A stretch of DNA of 44,512 bases from NCBI GenBank assembly GCA_017444095.1, contig JAFSXM010000012.1, positions 1-44,512 of the forward strand, in the 5' to 3' direction. Below are positions 27,577 to 34,697 of the stretch, piece by piece. The stretch comes from Rickettsiales bacterium. Its GTDB lineage: Bacteria; Pseudomonadota; Alphaproteobacteria; Rickettsiales; Deianiraeaceae. The notes under the pieces were generated by a model that saw only the letters and a program-made list of their open reading frames with translations, had not been told where the DNA came from and did no database searches. Each line of letters opens with the position of its first letter. The first letter of the stretch is position 1. The translations under genes were made by a program, and so were the position numbers.

Positions 27577-28344
27577 TTATTTTTCACTTGCATTGTCTGC
27601 CGATACTTCTGCATTTTCTACTTTTATTTCTGCATCTCCATCAATATTATCAATTTTCTGTTTTTCTTCATTCACATCAACACTTGGATTTTTTGCAGAC
27701 AAGAAGGCTTCTCTTGAAGATTTCCTTTTTGCTTCTGCATCTGCTTTTTTCTGTTCTTTTTCAGCAATTTTGGCCACTTTTTTATCAACTGTCAATAATT
27801 TTGCATTCTTTTTTGTGTCATCAACTTTAACCAAAGCATCTGCAAATTTCTTATCAAAAGCAACAATGTCGCTTTCAAAATCAGAAACGATACGACAAAC
27901 ATTAAGACGAATTTTAGCACAAACATCAGCAAATAAATATACCGAAATAACATATTTTCCCAATGATTTTATTGTTTGCATCTCAATACCACCAATATCA
28001 AATTTAAAATCTTTATTATTAGTTTTTAAAAAACTCTTGATGAGTTCATAAATATCCTTTGTTCTTATTGAGCCGTATATTGTATCATCATCCGATGCCT
28101 GACGGACAAGATTGAATACTTCACCATTTAGCATATTTGCTACTTCATTTGCTTCTTTTTCAAAAATTGCATTTTGTTCTTTTAGTTTTTCTAATTTTTC
28201 CTGCAATTCGCTTAAATTTTTCTTGTTTGCAACAACTGCATAATGTTTTGGTAATAAAAAATTTCTTCCATACCCATTGGCAACTTCACAAACATCACCA
28301 ACTTTTCCTAAATTTTTCACATCACGATTTAAAACAATTTTCAT
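27577..28344 (-). CDS. rplI: 50S ribosomal protein L9 with a long C-terminal extension
   Basis: This protein has 255 residues from the ATG at 28344. The N-terminal L9 domain is unmistakable (MKIVLNRDVKNLGKVGDVCEVANGYGRNFLLPKHYA), followed by the connecting helix and the C-terminal domain with ASDDDTIYGSIRTKDI. Ordinary L9 is about 150 residues. Here the last 100 are an Ala/Lys/Glu-rich helical and acidic tail (KKADAEAKRKSSREAF, then VENAEVSADNASEK). It is the last gene of rpsF-rpsR-rplI, 42 bp after rpsR. L9 stabilises the L1-stalk region and reading-frame maintenance. A TTG two codons upstream is ignored. Confidence 0.95.
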   Translation of the reverse strand: MKIVLNRDVKNLGKVGDVCEVANGYGRNFLLPKHYAVVANKKNLSELQEKLEKLKEQNAIFEKEANEVANMLNGEVFNLVRQASDDDTIYGSIRTKDIYELIKSFLKTNNKDFKFDIGGIEMQTIKSLGKYVISVYLFADVCAKIRLNVCRIVSDFESDIVAFDKKFADALVKVDDTKKNAKLLTVDKKVAKIAEKEQKKADAEAKRKSSREAFLSAKNPSVDVNEEKQKIDNIDGDAEIKVENAEVSADNASEK

Positions 28345-28386
28345 AAACAAAAAACTATAACTTTATTACAAAAGATAGCAAAACTG

Positions 28387-28752
28387 CTAATACTTTACAT
28401 AAGGTAATAATCCTAAAAATCTTGCCCTTAAAATAGCATCTCTTAAAAGCTTCTGCTTTTTTCTACTCATTACATTTGAATTACGAACAGCTATAATTTT
28501 ACCACGAGGACTAATAAATTTTCGCAATAATGAAACATTTTTATACGAAATATAACAATCTTTTATATCTGCCAGCGGACAACGACTGGTCTTTTTAAAA
28601 AAAGAAGAAGAAGCCTCCTTTTTAACTTTCAATGCTATGGTAGATATACCTTCAACTTTTGTTAATTCATCGTAAGAAATATCACCAGACATTGCATTTA
28701 CAACACTATCATCTGTATTTTGTGTTGACTTCAACTTTACAGCATTTACCAT
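28387..28752 (-). CDS. rpsR: 30S ribosomal protein S18 with an N-terminal extension
   Basis: This 121-residue protein carries the S18 core in its C-terminal 70 residues: SRCPLADIKDCYISYKNVSLLRKFISPRGKI, then VMSRKKQKLLRDAILRARFLGLLPYV. About 50 preceding residues are extra, Asp/Ser-rich and then Lys-rich. S18 binds S6 on the small-subunit platform, and the gene begins 1 bp after the rpsF stop, so the pair is translationally linked. The extension is unusual but in frame, and the only internal ATG (AMSGDISY) would still leave part of it. Confidence 0.95.
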   Translation of the reverse strand: MVNAVKLKSTQNTDDSVVNAMSGDISYDELTKVEGISTIALKVKKEASSSFFKKTSRCPLADIKDCYISYKNVSLLRKFISPRGKIIAVRNSNVMSRKKQKLLRDAILRARFLGLLPYVKY

Positions 28753-28753
28753 A

Positions 28754-29152
28754 TTATCTCAAATTAAAAACATCTTCAATTACACCAGCAAATCTTCTAT
28801 CAAATACCACATCATCGTCATCCTTATTAACATTGCTATTTGATGATTTTACTTTAATATCATCCTTATTGATAGCGACGATCATATACCTAATAAAAAT
28901 TTCGCTATTTTTTATTTTTTCATTCAATATATCCACAACATCTTTGTTTGAAGTGAATTGCAACATATAAAATTGTGCACTTTCATTTTTGTTTATTGGA
29001 TATTCCAATTGTCGTAAACCCCAATATTCTCCATAAATAATACTACCATTATTTGATAAAATATTATCTTTAATAACTTGCATTGCCATTTTAACATCTT
29101 CATCAGACACATCGGCACGAGCAAGCAATGTCAATTCGTATGTTCTAATCAT
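28754..29152 (-). CDS. rpsF: 30S ribosomal protein S6
   Basis: This protein has 132 residues from the ATG at 29152 (MIRTYELTLLARADV). S6 signatures are the first strand YELTLLAR, YGEYWGLRQLEYPINKNESAQFYMLQF and the last strand RYMIVAINK. A 35-residue Asp/Asn-rich tail ends with VIEDVFNLR. The frame extends 13 codons upstream without family sequence. It is first in rpsF-rpsR-rplI. TTGCAA at 29186-29191 lies 33 bp upstream, but the -10 is poor. No Shine-Dalgarno sequence is present. Confidence 0.95.
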   Translation of the reverse strand: MIRTYELTLLARADVSDEDVKMAMQVIKDNILSNNGSIIYGEYWGLRQLEYPINKNESAQFYMLQFTSNKDVVDILNEKIKNSEIFIRYMIVAINKDDIKVKSSNSNVNKDDDDVVFDRRFAGVIEDVFNLR

Positions 29153-29316
29153 AATTTGAATTAAACAACAAGTTAATATTTTTATTTGCAAGTTTTTTCT
29201 ACAAGTTATGCTTATTTTTAATAAGTATGTAAAAAGTAATACATAAAGGTTTCAACGATATATGAAAATTTCTTATATGTAGGTAGTTATCCATTGGATG
29301 TATATGTTGTGTTGTT

Positions 29317-29475
29317 ATTGCTCTGTTTAAATAAACTCTTGATAAATCAAATAAATTGTTTTCTTGAAAACCAACTTACAGTAGCATTAAGATATACAAT
29401 CATTTTTAAACATTATCTATAAGGTTTAACTTTGCATATAATATGATATAAATGAGTTTATTTAAATAGAGCAAT
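29317..29475. repeat. MITE-like element with 22-bp terminal inverted repeats
   Basis: The 384-bp gap between rpsF and rplY (29153-29536) has no gene. Inside it, 29317-29338 and 29454-29475 are inverted copies of each other with one mismatch in 22 bp (outer ends ATTGCTC and GAGCAAT). Both ends are flanked by TGTT (29313-29316 and 29476-29479), as expected of a 4-bp target duplication. A further partial direct copy (AAATAAACTCTTGA) lies at 29482-29495. A non-autonomous transposon relic or a regulatory hairpin pair are both possible. Confidence 0.45.
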
Positions 29476-29491
29476 TGTTATAAATAAACTC

Positions 29492-29520
29492 TTGACTTTT
29501 ATTTTATAAAAACTGATTAC
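29492..29520 (+). promoter_or_regulatory. Possible rplY promoter
   Basis: TTGACT (29492-29497) is followed after 17 bp by GATTAC (29515-29520); a GATAAT lies 6 bp further on. Transcription would begin about 10 bases before the rplY ATG. The -35 is good and the -10 weak. Confidence 0.35.
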
Positions 29521-29536
29521 GATAATTGTATTTACA

Positions 29537-30199
29537 ATGAAACCATACTTAGTTTTAGATGCTGAATTAAGACAAAAAGGCAAGAAAAGTTTGATGAAAA
29601 AAATAGCTAAAAGTGGTCTTACTGCTGGTGTTATTTATGTTAAAGATGGTGATAATTTATGCATCTCTCTATCTGCCAAACAGACAAATATGATAGTTAG
29701 TGATCCATCTGCAATGACAAGAGTTTATGAGATAAATGTTGATGGAAAAAAGTTCTTTTGTGTATTAAAAGAAGTTCAGTTTAATCCTACTAATGATTTA
29801 CCAAGGCATATAGACTTTCAAGAAGTTAAAAGCGGTGATAAGGTTGTCGTAAATGTTCCGGTTCGCGTTATAAATAAAGACATTTGTCCGGGTGTAAAAA
29901 ATGGCGGTGATGTGTATGTGTTATCATATAATGTTGCCTTGAAATGTAATGTTGAGAATATACCATATGCAATTGAGGTAGATGTAAAGGATAGCAATAT
30001 GGGAGAAAAGTTTTTCCTTTCAAATGTAAAAATTCCAGAAGGTTGCTCTATAATTAAAGATGTCATTTTAATCCGTATTGCTGGTAGAAGAGTGATTAAG
30101 GATGTCGCCAAAGAAGAGACCGCTGATGCTGGTACAACGGCTGATACGAGTACAAGTTCTACTGATGCAACAACTACAACTGCCGAAAGTGCAAAATAA
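29537..30199 (+). CDS. rplY: 50S ribosomal protein L25 (Ctc form)
   Basis: This 220-residue protein is an L25/general stress protein Ctc, which binds 5S rRNA. The N-terminal beta-barrel domain shows LRQKGKKSLMKKIAKSGLTAGVIY and the typical KEVQFNPTNDLPRHIDFQEV motif. The C-terminal TL5-like domain has VNVPVRVINKDICPGVKNGGDVYVLSYNVALKCNVENIPYAIEVDV and IKDVILIRIAG. The last 35 residues are Thr/Ser/Ala-rich and probably disordered. The usual partner gene pth is not adjacent; instead small T4SS-like genes follow 26 bp later. Confidence 0.93.
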   Translation: MKPYLVLDAELRQKGKKSLMKKIAKSGLTAGVIYVKDGDNLCISLSAKQTNMIVSDPSAMTRVYEINVDGKKFFCVLKEVQFNPTNDLPRHIDFQEVKSGDKVVVNVPVRVINKDICPGVKNGGDVYVLSYNVALKCNVENIPYAIEVDVKDSNMGEKFFLSNVKIPEGCSIIKDVILIRIAGRRVIKDVAKEETADAGTTADTSTSSTDATTTTAESAK

Positions 30200-30225
30200 T
30201 GAGATAATAATGTTTTAATATATAT

Positions 30226-30381
30226 ATGATTTATATTTTAATATTAGTTTTGATAGTTTTGACATTTGGTTTTATATTTGCAAAGCTTGACACATTGAGT
30301 AAAAATTGTAAGATTTTGAAAGATGAGATTACAAATTTGCAAAAAGATATTGAAGTGCTTAAATCAAAAAATAGTAATTAG
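30226..30381 (+). CDS. Small membrane protein (51 residues)
   Basis: This short gene encodes one hydrophobic N-terminal segment (MIYILILVLIVLTFGFIFA) followed by a charged heptad-like helix (LSKNCKILKDEITNLQKDIEVL). The layout resembles FtsB/FtsL-like or small T4SS accessory proteins, but no family can be claimed. It starts 26 bp after rplY and overlaps the first 59 bp of the VirB2-like gene in another frame. The coherent transmembrane plus coiled-coil pattern argues that it is real. Confidence 0.5.
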   Translation: MIYILILVLIVLTFGFIFAKLDTLSKNCKILKDEITNLQKDIEVLKSKNSN

Positions 30382-30841
30382 AGCTTTGCTCTACGGATTA
30401 CCATTGTCTCTTTTGTCAAACATATGTTTAGCTACCGATATAAATCAAATGTATATCTTGTCGGAAGATAATTTTATAGCAGATACGATTTGTAATGCAA
30501 TAGATATGGGTATATTTTTAATGGTGCCATTATTTGCAATTGCATTCACTGTTATAGGCTATCAAGCTTTTAACGGCAAGTGTGATGTTAAAATATTTTT
30601 TACATTTATAGTTGGTGTAGCTATTTTTAAAGGTTCTGGTGCCATTTTAAACCTTATGGTTCCTCATTCAAGTTTAGCTTTTGGTTGTAAATGTGCCACT
30701 TACAAGTGGATACCTGATGAAAATGGTGTAGTGCAAAAAGTATCTACTGGTTTAACGGAAGAATGCGAAACAATTATAGACGACACATCTACTTCAACAG
30801 GTACAAGCACAAGTGGCACGACAACAGGTTCAACTCCGTAA
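30323..30841 (+). CDS. VirB2-like pilin candidate
   Basis: This 172-residue protein has the layout of VirB2/TrbC pilins. A long basic N-region and hydrophobic core (ALLYGLPLSLLSNICLA) end in a probable signal cleavage near residue 37. Two transmembrane helices (about 62-80 and 91-112) follow, separated by a short polar loop FNGKCDVK. The second helix has the FIVGVAIFKGSGAILNL pattern typical of the family. The tail is longer than usual, with GCKCATYKW and a Thr/Ser/Gly-rich end. VirB2 would form the pilus of the type IV secretion system powered by VirB11. The start overlaps the small upstream gene by 59 bp. The stop abuts that of the convergent rluC-like gene with no spacer. Confidence 0.6.
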   Translation: MRLQICKKILKCLNQKIVIRALLYGLPLSLLSNICLATDINQMYILSEDNFIADTICNAIDMGIFLMVPLFAIAFTVIGYQAFNGKCDVKIFFTFIVGVAIFKGSGAILNLMVPHSSLAFGCKCATYKWIPDENGVVQKVSTGLTEECETIIDDTSTSTGTSTSGTTTGSTP

Positions 30842-31741
30842 TCAAACTTCTATCATTGTTGGAAAATCTGTTTCTGTTAATTTAAGTTTTATAACTGGTG
30901 TTGCATCAATAGCGATTGCAAATAATTGCAATTTTCCTCTTTTTTTATCAAAACCATATTTTTCGTCAAACATAATTGGGCATTTAATGTGTTGTGCATG
31001 CAATCTAATTTGATGTTTACGACCTGTGATTGGGTGAAATTCAACAAGAGAAATATTTTTTGCCTTATTTATTTTTAATACATTATATTTTGAAATGGCC
31101 TCTTTTCCATTCATTCTTTCTTCTGTTGTTCGTGCATTATATGCTAAATTATCTTCATTGGATAGGAAAATATGTGTTTTTATTGTTCCACTTTTTTTTA
31201 ATGGAATACCGGATAATACCGCTAAATATGTTTTATGCACTTCTCGTTTTTTAAACATATCAGTCAATTTCACAGCAGTTTCTACATTTTTTGCTAACAA
31301 TAATAAACCACTTGTGTCTTTATCTATACGATGCACTATTCTTAATTTTTTTTCGCTTAATATATGAAAAAAATCTTCTAAACAATATTTCACACGAGTT
31401 CCGCCTTGCACACTTAAACCATACGGCTTGTTAATTGCCAATATATTGTCATCTTCATAAATAACAGATTGTTTTATTTTATACACCATTTCAATAGGCA
31501 ATTCTTTGTTTTTTTTGTCTTTTTGTGTTATTTTTGACTTTTTTTGCAACTTAATATCATCAAGAATGTCAATTTTATCACCTCTTTTTAAACGATAATC
31601 AAAATTAACATTTTGTTGGTTTACAAGGAGTTTTTTTTGTTTTGCCAAAATACATATTTTGCTTTGTAAAAGGCCAAAAGTATCTCTTAAAAACCTATCT
31701 ATTCGTCTTTTTGCATATTCATTTGGCACTTTAATACTCAT
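30842..31741 (-). CDS. Ribosomal large-subunit pseudouridine synthase, RluC/RluD family
   Basis: This protein, 299 residues from the ATG at 31741, converts specific uridines in 23S rRNA to pseudouridine. An N-terminal S4-like domain (RRIDRFLRDTFG, KLLVNQQNVNFDYRLKRGDKID) precedes the catalytic domain with NILAINKPYGLSVQGG and the active-site motif RIVHRIDKDTSGLLLLAK. HPITGRKHQIRLHAQHIKCPI closes the pattern. The S4 domain and the sequence around the active site favour RluC over RsuA. An in-frame ATG at 31777 is less likely, because a TATAGT (31751-31756) sits 9 bp before the ATG at 31741. Confidence 0.92.
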   Translation of the reverse strand: MSIKVPNEYAKRRIDRFLRDTFGLLQSKICILAKQKKLLVNQQNVNFDYRLKRGDKIDILDDIKLQKKSKITQKDKKNKELPIEMVYKIKQSVIYEDDNILAINKPYGLSVQGGTRVKYCLEDFFHILSEKKLRIVHRIDKDTSGLLLLAKNVETAVKLTDMFKKREVHKTYLAVLSGIPLKKSGTIKTHIFLSNEDNLAYNARTTEERMNGKEAISKYNVLKINKAKNISLVEFHPITGRKHQIRLHAQHIKCPIMFDEKYGFDKKRGKLQLFAIAIDATPVIKLKLTETDFPTMIEV

Positions 31742-31849
31742 CGTGGATACACTATACAAGATAGTGGCATCAAACATTAAACACCAAATGTCAAGAAAAA
31801 CTCCTAATTGTAAATGATTAGTTATTTGCAGATTGTTGAATTGATATGT

Positions 31850-33022
31850 CTATATTTTTGTAATCCTTTCAATTCTATTTATCGCCTCTTGTAATGTATC
31901 ATCATTTTTTGCAAAATGAAGACGGAATATTCCATTTGTTTTTCCATTATCCATAAAGAAACCACTTGAAGGAACGAAGGCAATTTTATATTTTTCACAA
32001 ACCATCTTTGCAAATTCAAAGTCATCATTTAATCCAGATTTTTTTACATATTTTCCCAAATCCATGAGAACAAAATATGTTCCTTCTGGCTCGTGAAAAT
32101 CTATGCCAATAGTTTTTAATCCATTACATATAATATCCTTCTTTTTCGTGTATAATTTTAATAAATCATCATAGTATTCTTTGCCAAATTTTAATCCAAC
32201 AACGATCGCCTCTTGTAGAGGTGCTGATGCCGATATAGTTAAAAAATTATGCACTTTTTTAATAACATCTGTAATTGGTTTTGGTGCCATTGTGTATCCA
32301 ATTCTCCAACCTGTAATGGAATAGGTTTTTGACATAGAATTACAAACGATTGTTCGTTCTTTCATATCCGGCAATGTAGCCATGTAAATCATCTTATTTT
32401 GCCGATAAACCATGTGTTCGTAGACTTCATCGGTAATTACATATACATCATATTTTTTTGCTAAATTGGCAATGATTGTCATTTCTTCCAATGTAAATAC
32501 TTTTCCACAAGGATTAGACGGATTACAAACTATAATTGCTTTTAAGCCTTGTTTAAATACATCTTCGAGATAATTTGCATCAAAAGTATATTTTGGTGGA
32601 TTTAAAGGAATATACACCGGAACGGCACCTGTTAAAATGCAAGTTGTTTTATAATTTTCATATATCGGTGTAAACATTGCTACTTTATCTCCTTCGTTTA
32701 TAATTGAAAATAGTGTTGCTGTCATCGCCTCCGTTCCGCCACAAGTAATTGTTAATTCCGTTTCTGGATTAACATTTACACCGGAAAATTGCTTTATTTT
32801 TTCCGCCAATGCATCTCTTGTATTTTTTGCACCATAAGATATTGGATATTGGTTGAAATCTTCATAAGCAACTTGTGATAGTCTATCTAATATTTCTTTT
32901 GGTGGTTTAAACTCTGGAAAGCCTTGACTTAAATTGATGGCATTAAACGAATTAGATATTGTCGTCATATGCCTTATGATAGAGTCCTGAAAGTTTTGAG
33001 TTTTTTGAGATAAGCTTTTCAT
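31850..33022 (-). CDS. Class I PLP aminotransferase (kynurenine/aromatic aminotransferase-like)
   Basis: This 390-residue fold-type I aminotransferase has INLSQGFPEFKPP, the GGTEAM phosphate-binding turn, CNPSNPCGKVF, the cofactor Asp-Tyr motif VITDEVYEHM, the PLP lysine in SMSKTYSITGWRIGY, and the carboxylate Arg in FRLHFAKND. The opening and the GWRIGY context place it near the KAT/YbdL (aromatic, methionine or kynurenine) group rather than strict AspC. It is divergent from the trpR-trpB fusion across a 162-bp gap holding operator-like palindromes, one of which overlaps a possible promoter for this gene. This suggests a role in tryptophan or indolepyruvate metabolism, which is inference. 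Confidence 0.88.
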   Translation of the reverse strand: MKSLSQKTQNFQDSIIRHMTTISNSFNAINLSQGFPEFKPPKEILDRLSQVAYEDFNQYPISYGAKNTRDALAEKIKQFSGVNVNPETELTITCGGTEAMTATLFSIINEGDKVAMFTPIYENYKTTCILTGAVPVYIPLNPPKYTFDANYLEDVFKQGLKAIIVCNPSNPCGKVFTLEEMTIIANLAKKYDVYVITDEVYEHMVYRQNKMIYMATLPDMKERTIVCNSMSKTYSITGWRIGYTMAPKPITDVIKKVHNFLTISASAPLQEAIVVGLKFGKEYYDDLLKLYTKKKDIICNGLKTIGIDFHEPEGTYFVLMDLGKYVKKSGLNDDFEFAKMVCEKYKIAFVPSSGFFMDNGKTNGIFRLHFAKNDDTLQEAINRIERITKI

Positions 33023-33075
33023 ACTTTATTTGAATGTTTTAAGAAAATAATAATCAATTAAAATAAAATATAAAA

Positions 33076-33105
33076 TTACTACATATAGTATTTTTTGCTT
33101 GACAA
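33076..33105 (-). promoter_or_regulatory. Possible divergent promoter of the aminotransferase gene
   Basis: On the minus strand TTGTCA (33100-33105) is followed after 18 bp by TAGTAA (33076-33081). The -35 overlaps that of the trpRB promoter, and the -10 lies in palindrome O1. The -10 is imperfect. Confidence 0.35.
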
Positions 33106-33128
33106 TTATGTTTTATTTAAATTACTAT
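33099..33128 (+). promoter_or_regulatory. Promoter of the trpR-trpB fusion
   Basis: A consensus -35 TTGACA (33099-33104) and a -10 TACTAT (33123-33128) are separated by 18 bp. The -10 is embedded in palindrome O2, so a bound repressor would block polymerase. The leader to the ATG at 33185 is about 50 bases, longer than for most genes here. Confidence 0.7.
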
Positions 33129-33184
33129 GTATAGTAATTACTATTTATAGTAATTTTTTATTTAAAAGTTTTGTGATTGTTGTT

Positions 33185-34648
33185 ATGAAAGATATTGTTG
33201 AAGTTTTAAAGAATGTAAATAGTGATGATATTGAAGGCTTTTTGAAGGAAATATTAACGCCAAACGAATTTGGAATGATAAACAGAAGGTTGGAAATCTT
33301 GCAAATGTTGGCGGATAATGTTAAACAGCAAGATATTGCAAACAAACTATGTATGAGTTTGTGTAATATTACTCGTGGTGCAAAAATAATGAAAAATCAA
33401 AAATCTATTGCATTGAAATATTTACAAAATGGTTTATCAAGTGATGACATTGGATATGTTAATCCAAAAATGTTGCCAGATAAAGATGGATATTTTGGTG
33501 AATTTGGTGGAGCCATTTTACCTGATGTGTTAAAAGCCGAGTTTAAAAATATAGAAACTGCTTTTTTTGATTTAATCAAAAATAAAGAGTTTTTGACTGA
33601 ATATGAAGATTTATTAAAGAACTATTCTGGTCGTCCAACACCTATCTATTATGCGAAAAATTTATCTAAAAAATATGGATGTAAAATATGCTTTAAAAGA
33701 GAAGATTTAAACCATACAGGAGCCCATAAAATAAACCATGCAATAGGCGAATGTCTTTTGGCAAAATACTTAGGCAAAAGAAAAGTTATCGCAGAAACTG
33801 GTGCAGGACAACACGGAGTTGCTATGGCAACAGCAGCCGCATTGACGGGTTTGGAGTGTTATATTTACATGGGAGATGTTGATGTGCTAAAAGAAGCACC
33901 AAATGTTGCGAAAATGAAAATATTAGGTGCTAATGTTATTTCTGTTAAATCTGGGCAACAAACTCTAAAAGAAGCAGTAGATGAGGCATTTATTGCATAT
34001 TCAAAAGAATATACTACCGCTATGTATGCCATAGGGTCAGTAGTCGGTCCACATCCGTTCCCAACAATAGTTGCTTTTTTTCAGTCAATAGTTGGTAAGG
34101 AGGCAAGAAAACAAATGCTTAAAATGTTTGGCTCATTGCCAAACTATGTTGTGGCTTGTGTTGGTGGCGGTAGTAATGCTATGGGAATTTTTAGTGGTTT
34201 TATTGATGATGGAAATGTAAAGCTCATTGGTGTTGAACCGCTTGGAAGAGGAACGAAAATTGGTGATAATGCTGCGACAATAACATACGGAACAGAGGGA
34301 TGCGGACACGGATTTAAAAGTTTATTTTTACAAGATAAGAACGGCGAGATGGAGAAAGTATATTCTATAGCCAGTGGTTTAGATTATCCCGGTGTTGGTC
34401 CTCAACATGCTTATTTTAATAAAATTGGTTGTGTTGAATACACAACAGCTACAGATAAAGAAGCTGTAAATGCATTTTATGAATTATCAAAAACAGAAGG
34501 AATTATACCAGCATTAGAAAGTTCGCATGCGATTGCATACGGATTAAAATTAGCCAAACAATGTAAAAAAGATGATGTTATTTTGATAAATCTTTCAGGT
34601 AGGGGAGACAAAGATGTAGATTTTATACTTAATAACTATAAAGAATAG
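33185..34648 (+). CDS. TrpR-TrpB fusion: Trp repressor domain joined to tryptophan synthase beta
   Basis: This protein has 487 residues from the ATG at 33185; the frame runs further upstream but into the promoter. Residues 1-82 are a TrpR-type repressor domain: [16 protein letters not shown] matches LTPDE and the corepressor-binding Arg region, and the helix-turn-helix [17 protein letters not shown] has the ITRG recognition helix. Residues of about 95-487 are complete TrpB1, with [11 protein letters not shown], the PLP lysine K182 in GAHKIN, catalytic E204 in [19 protein letters not shown] and NLSGRGDKD. TrpB joins indole and serine to make tryptophan. No trpA is present in the window, as in indole-salvaging chlamydiae. 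The operator-like palindromes upstream suggest autorepression. There is no frameshift or stop at the junction, so this is a true fusion. Confidence 0.93.
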   Translation: MKDIVEVLKNVNSDDIEGFLKEILTPNEFGMINRRLEILQMLADNVKQQDIANKLCMSLCNITRGAKIMKNQKSIALKYLQNGLSSDDIGYVNPKMLPDKDGYFGEFGGAILPDVLKAEFKNIETAFFDLIKNKEFLTEYEDLLKNYSGRPTPIYYAKNLSKKYGCKICFKREDLNHTGAHKINHAIGECLLAKYLGKRKVIAETGAGQHGVAMATAAALTGLECYIYMGDVDVLKEAPNVAKMKILGANVISVKSGQQTLKEAVDEAFIAYSKEYTTAMYAIGSVVGPHPFPTIVAFFQSIVGKEARKQMLKMFGSLPNYVVACVGGGSNAMGIFSGFIDDGNVKLIGVEPLGRGTKIGDNAATITYGTEGCGHGFKSLFLQDKNGEMEKVYSIASGLDYPGVGPQHAYFNKIGCVEYTTATDKEAVNAFYELSKTEGIIPALESSHAIAYGLKLAKQCKKDDVILINLSGRGDKDVDFILNNYKE

Positions 34649-34697
34649 TTATTTTGTGTTTTTTAATTTTGGTTTTATTGATTGTTGTTTATTGATT

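Larger units (their letters stand above)
33075..33154. promoter_or_regulatory. Three TrpR-operator-like palindromes
   Basis: Three sites share the form ATTACTA-N4-TAGTAAT. O1 is 33075-33092 (one mismatch), O2 is 33121-33138 and O3 is 33137-33154 (both perfect). O2 and O3 overlap by 2 bp, with centres 16 bp apart. Half-sites contain ACTA/TAGT, as in the E. coli trp operator, though the spacer differs. O2 covers the -10 box of the fusion gene and O1 that of the possible divergent promoter. Confidence 0.65.

Noticed and set aside
33095..33184. Longer N-terminus of the trp fusion starting at 33095
   Set aside because: The added 30 codons cover the promoter and operators, are hydrophobic and unlike TrpR; the ATG at 33185 begins just before the TrpR-like sequence.
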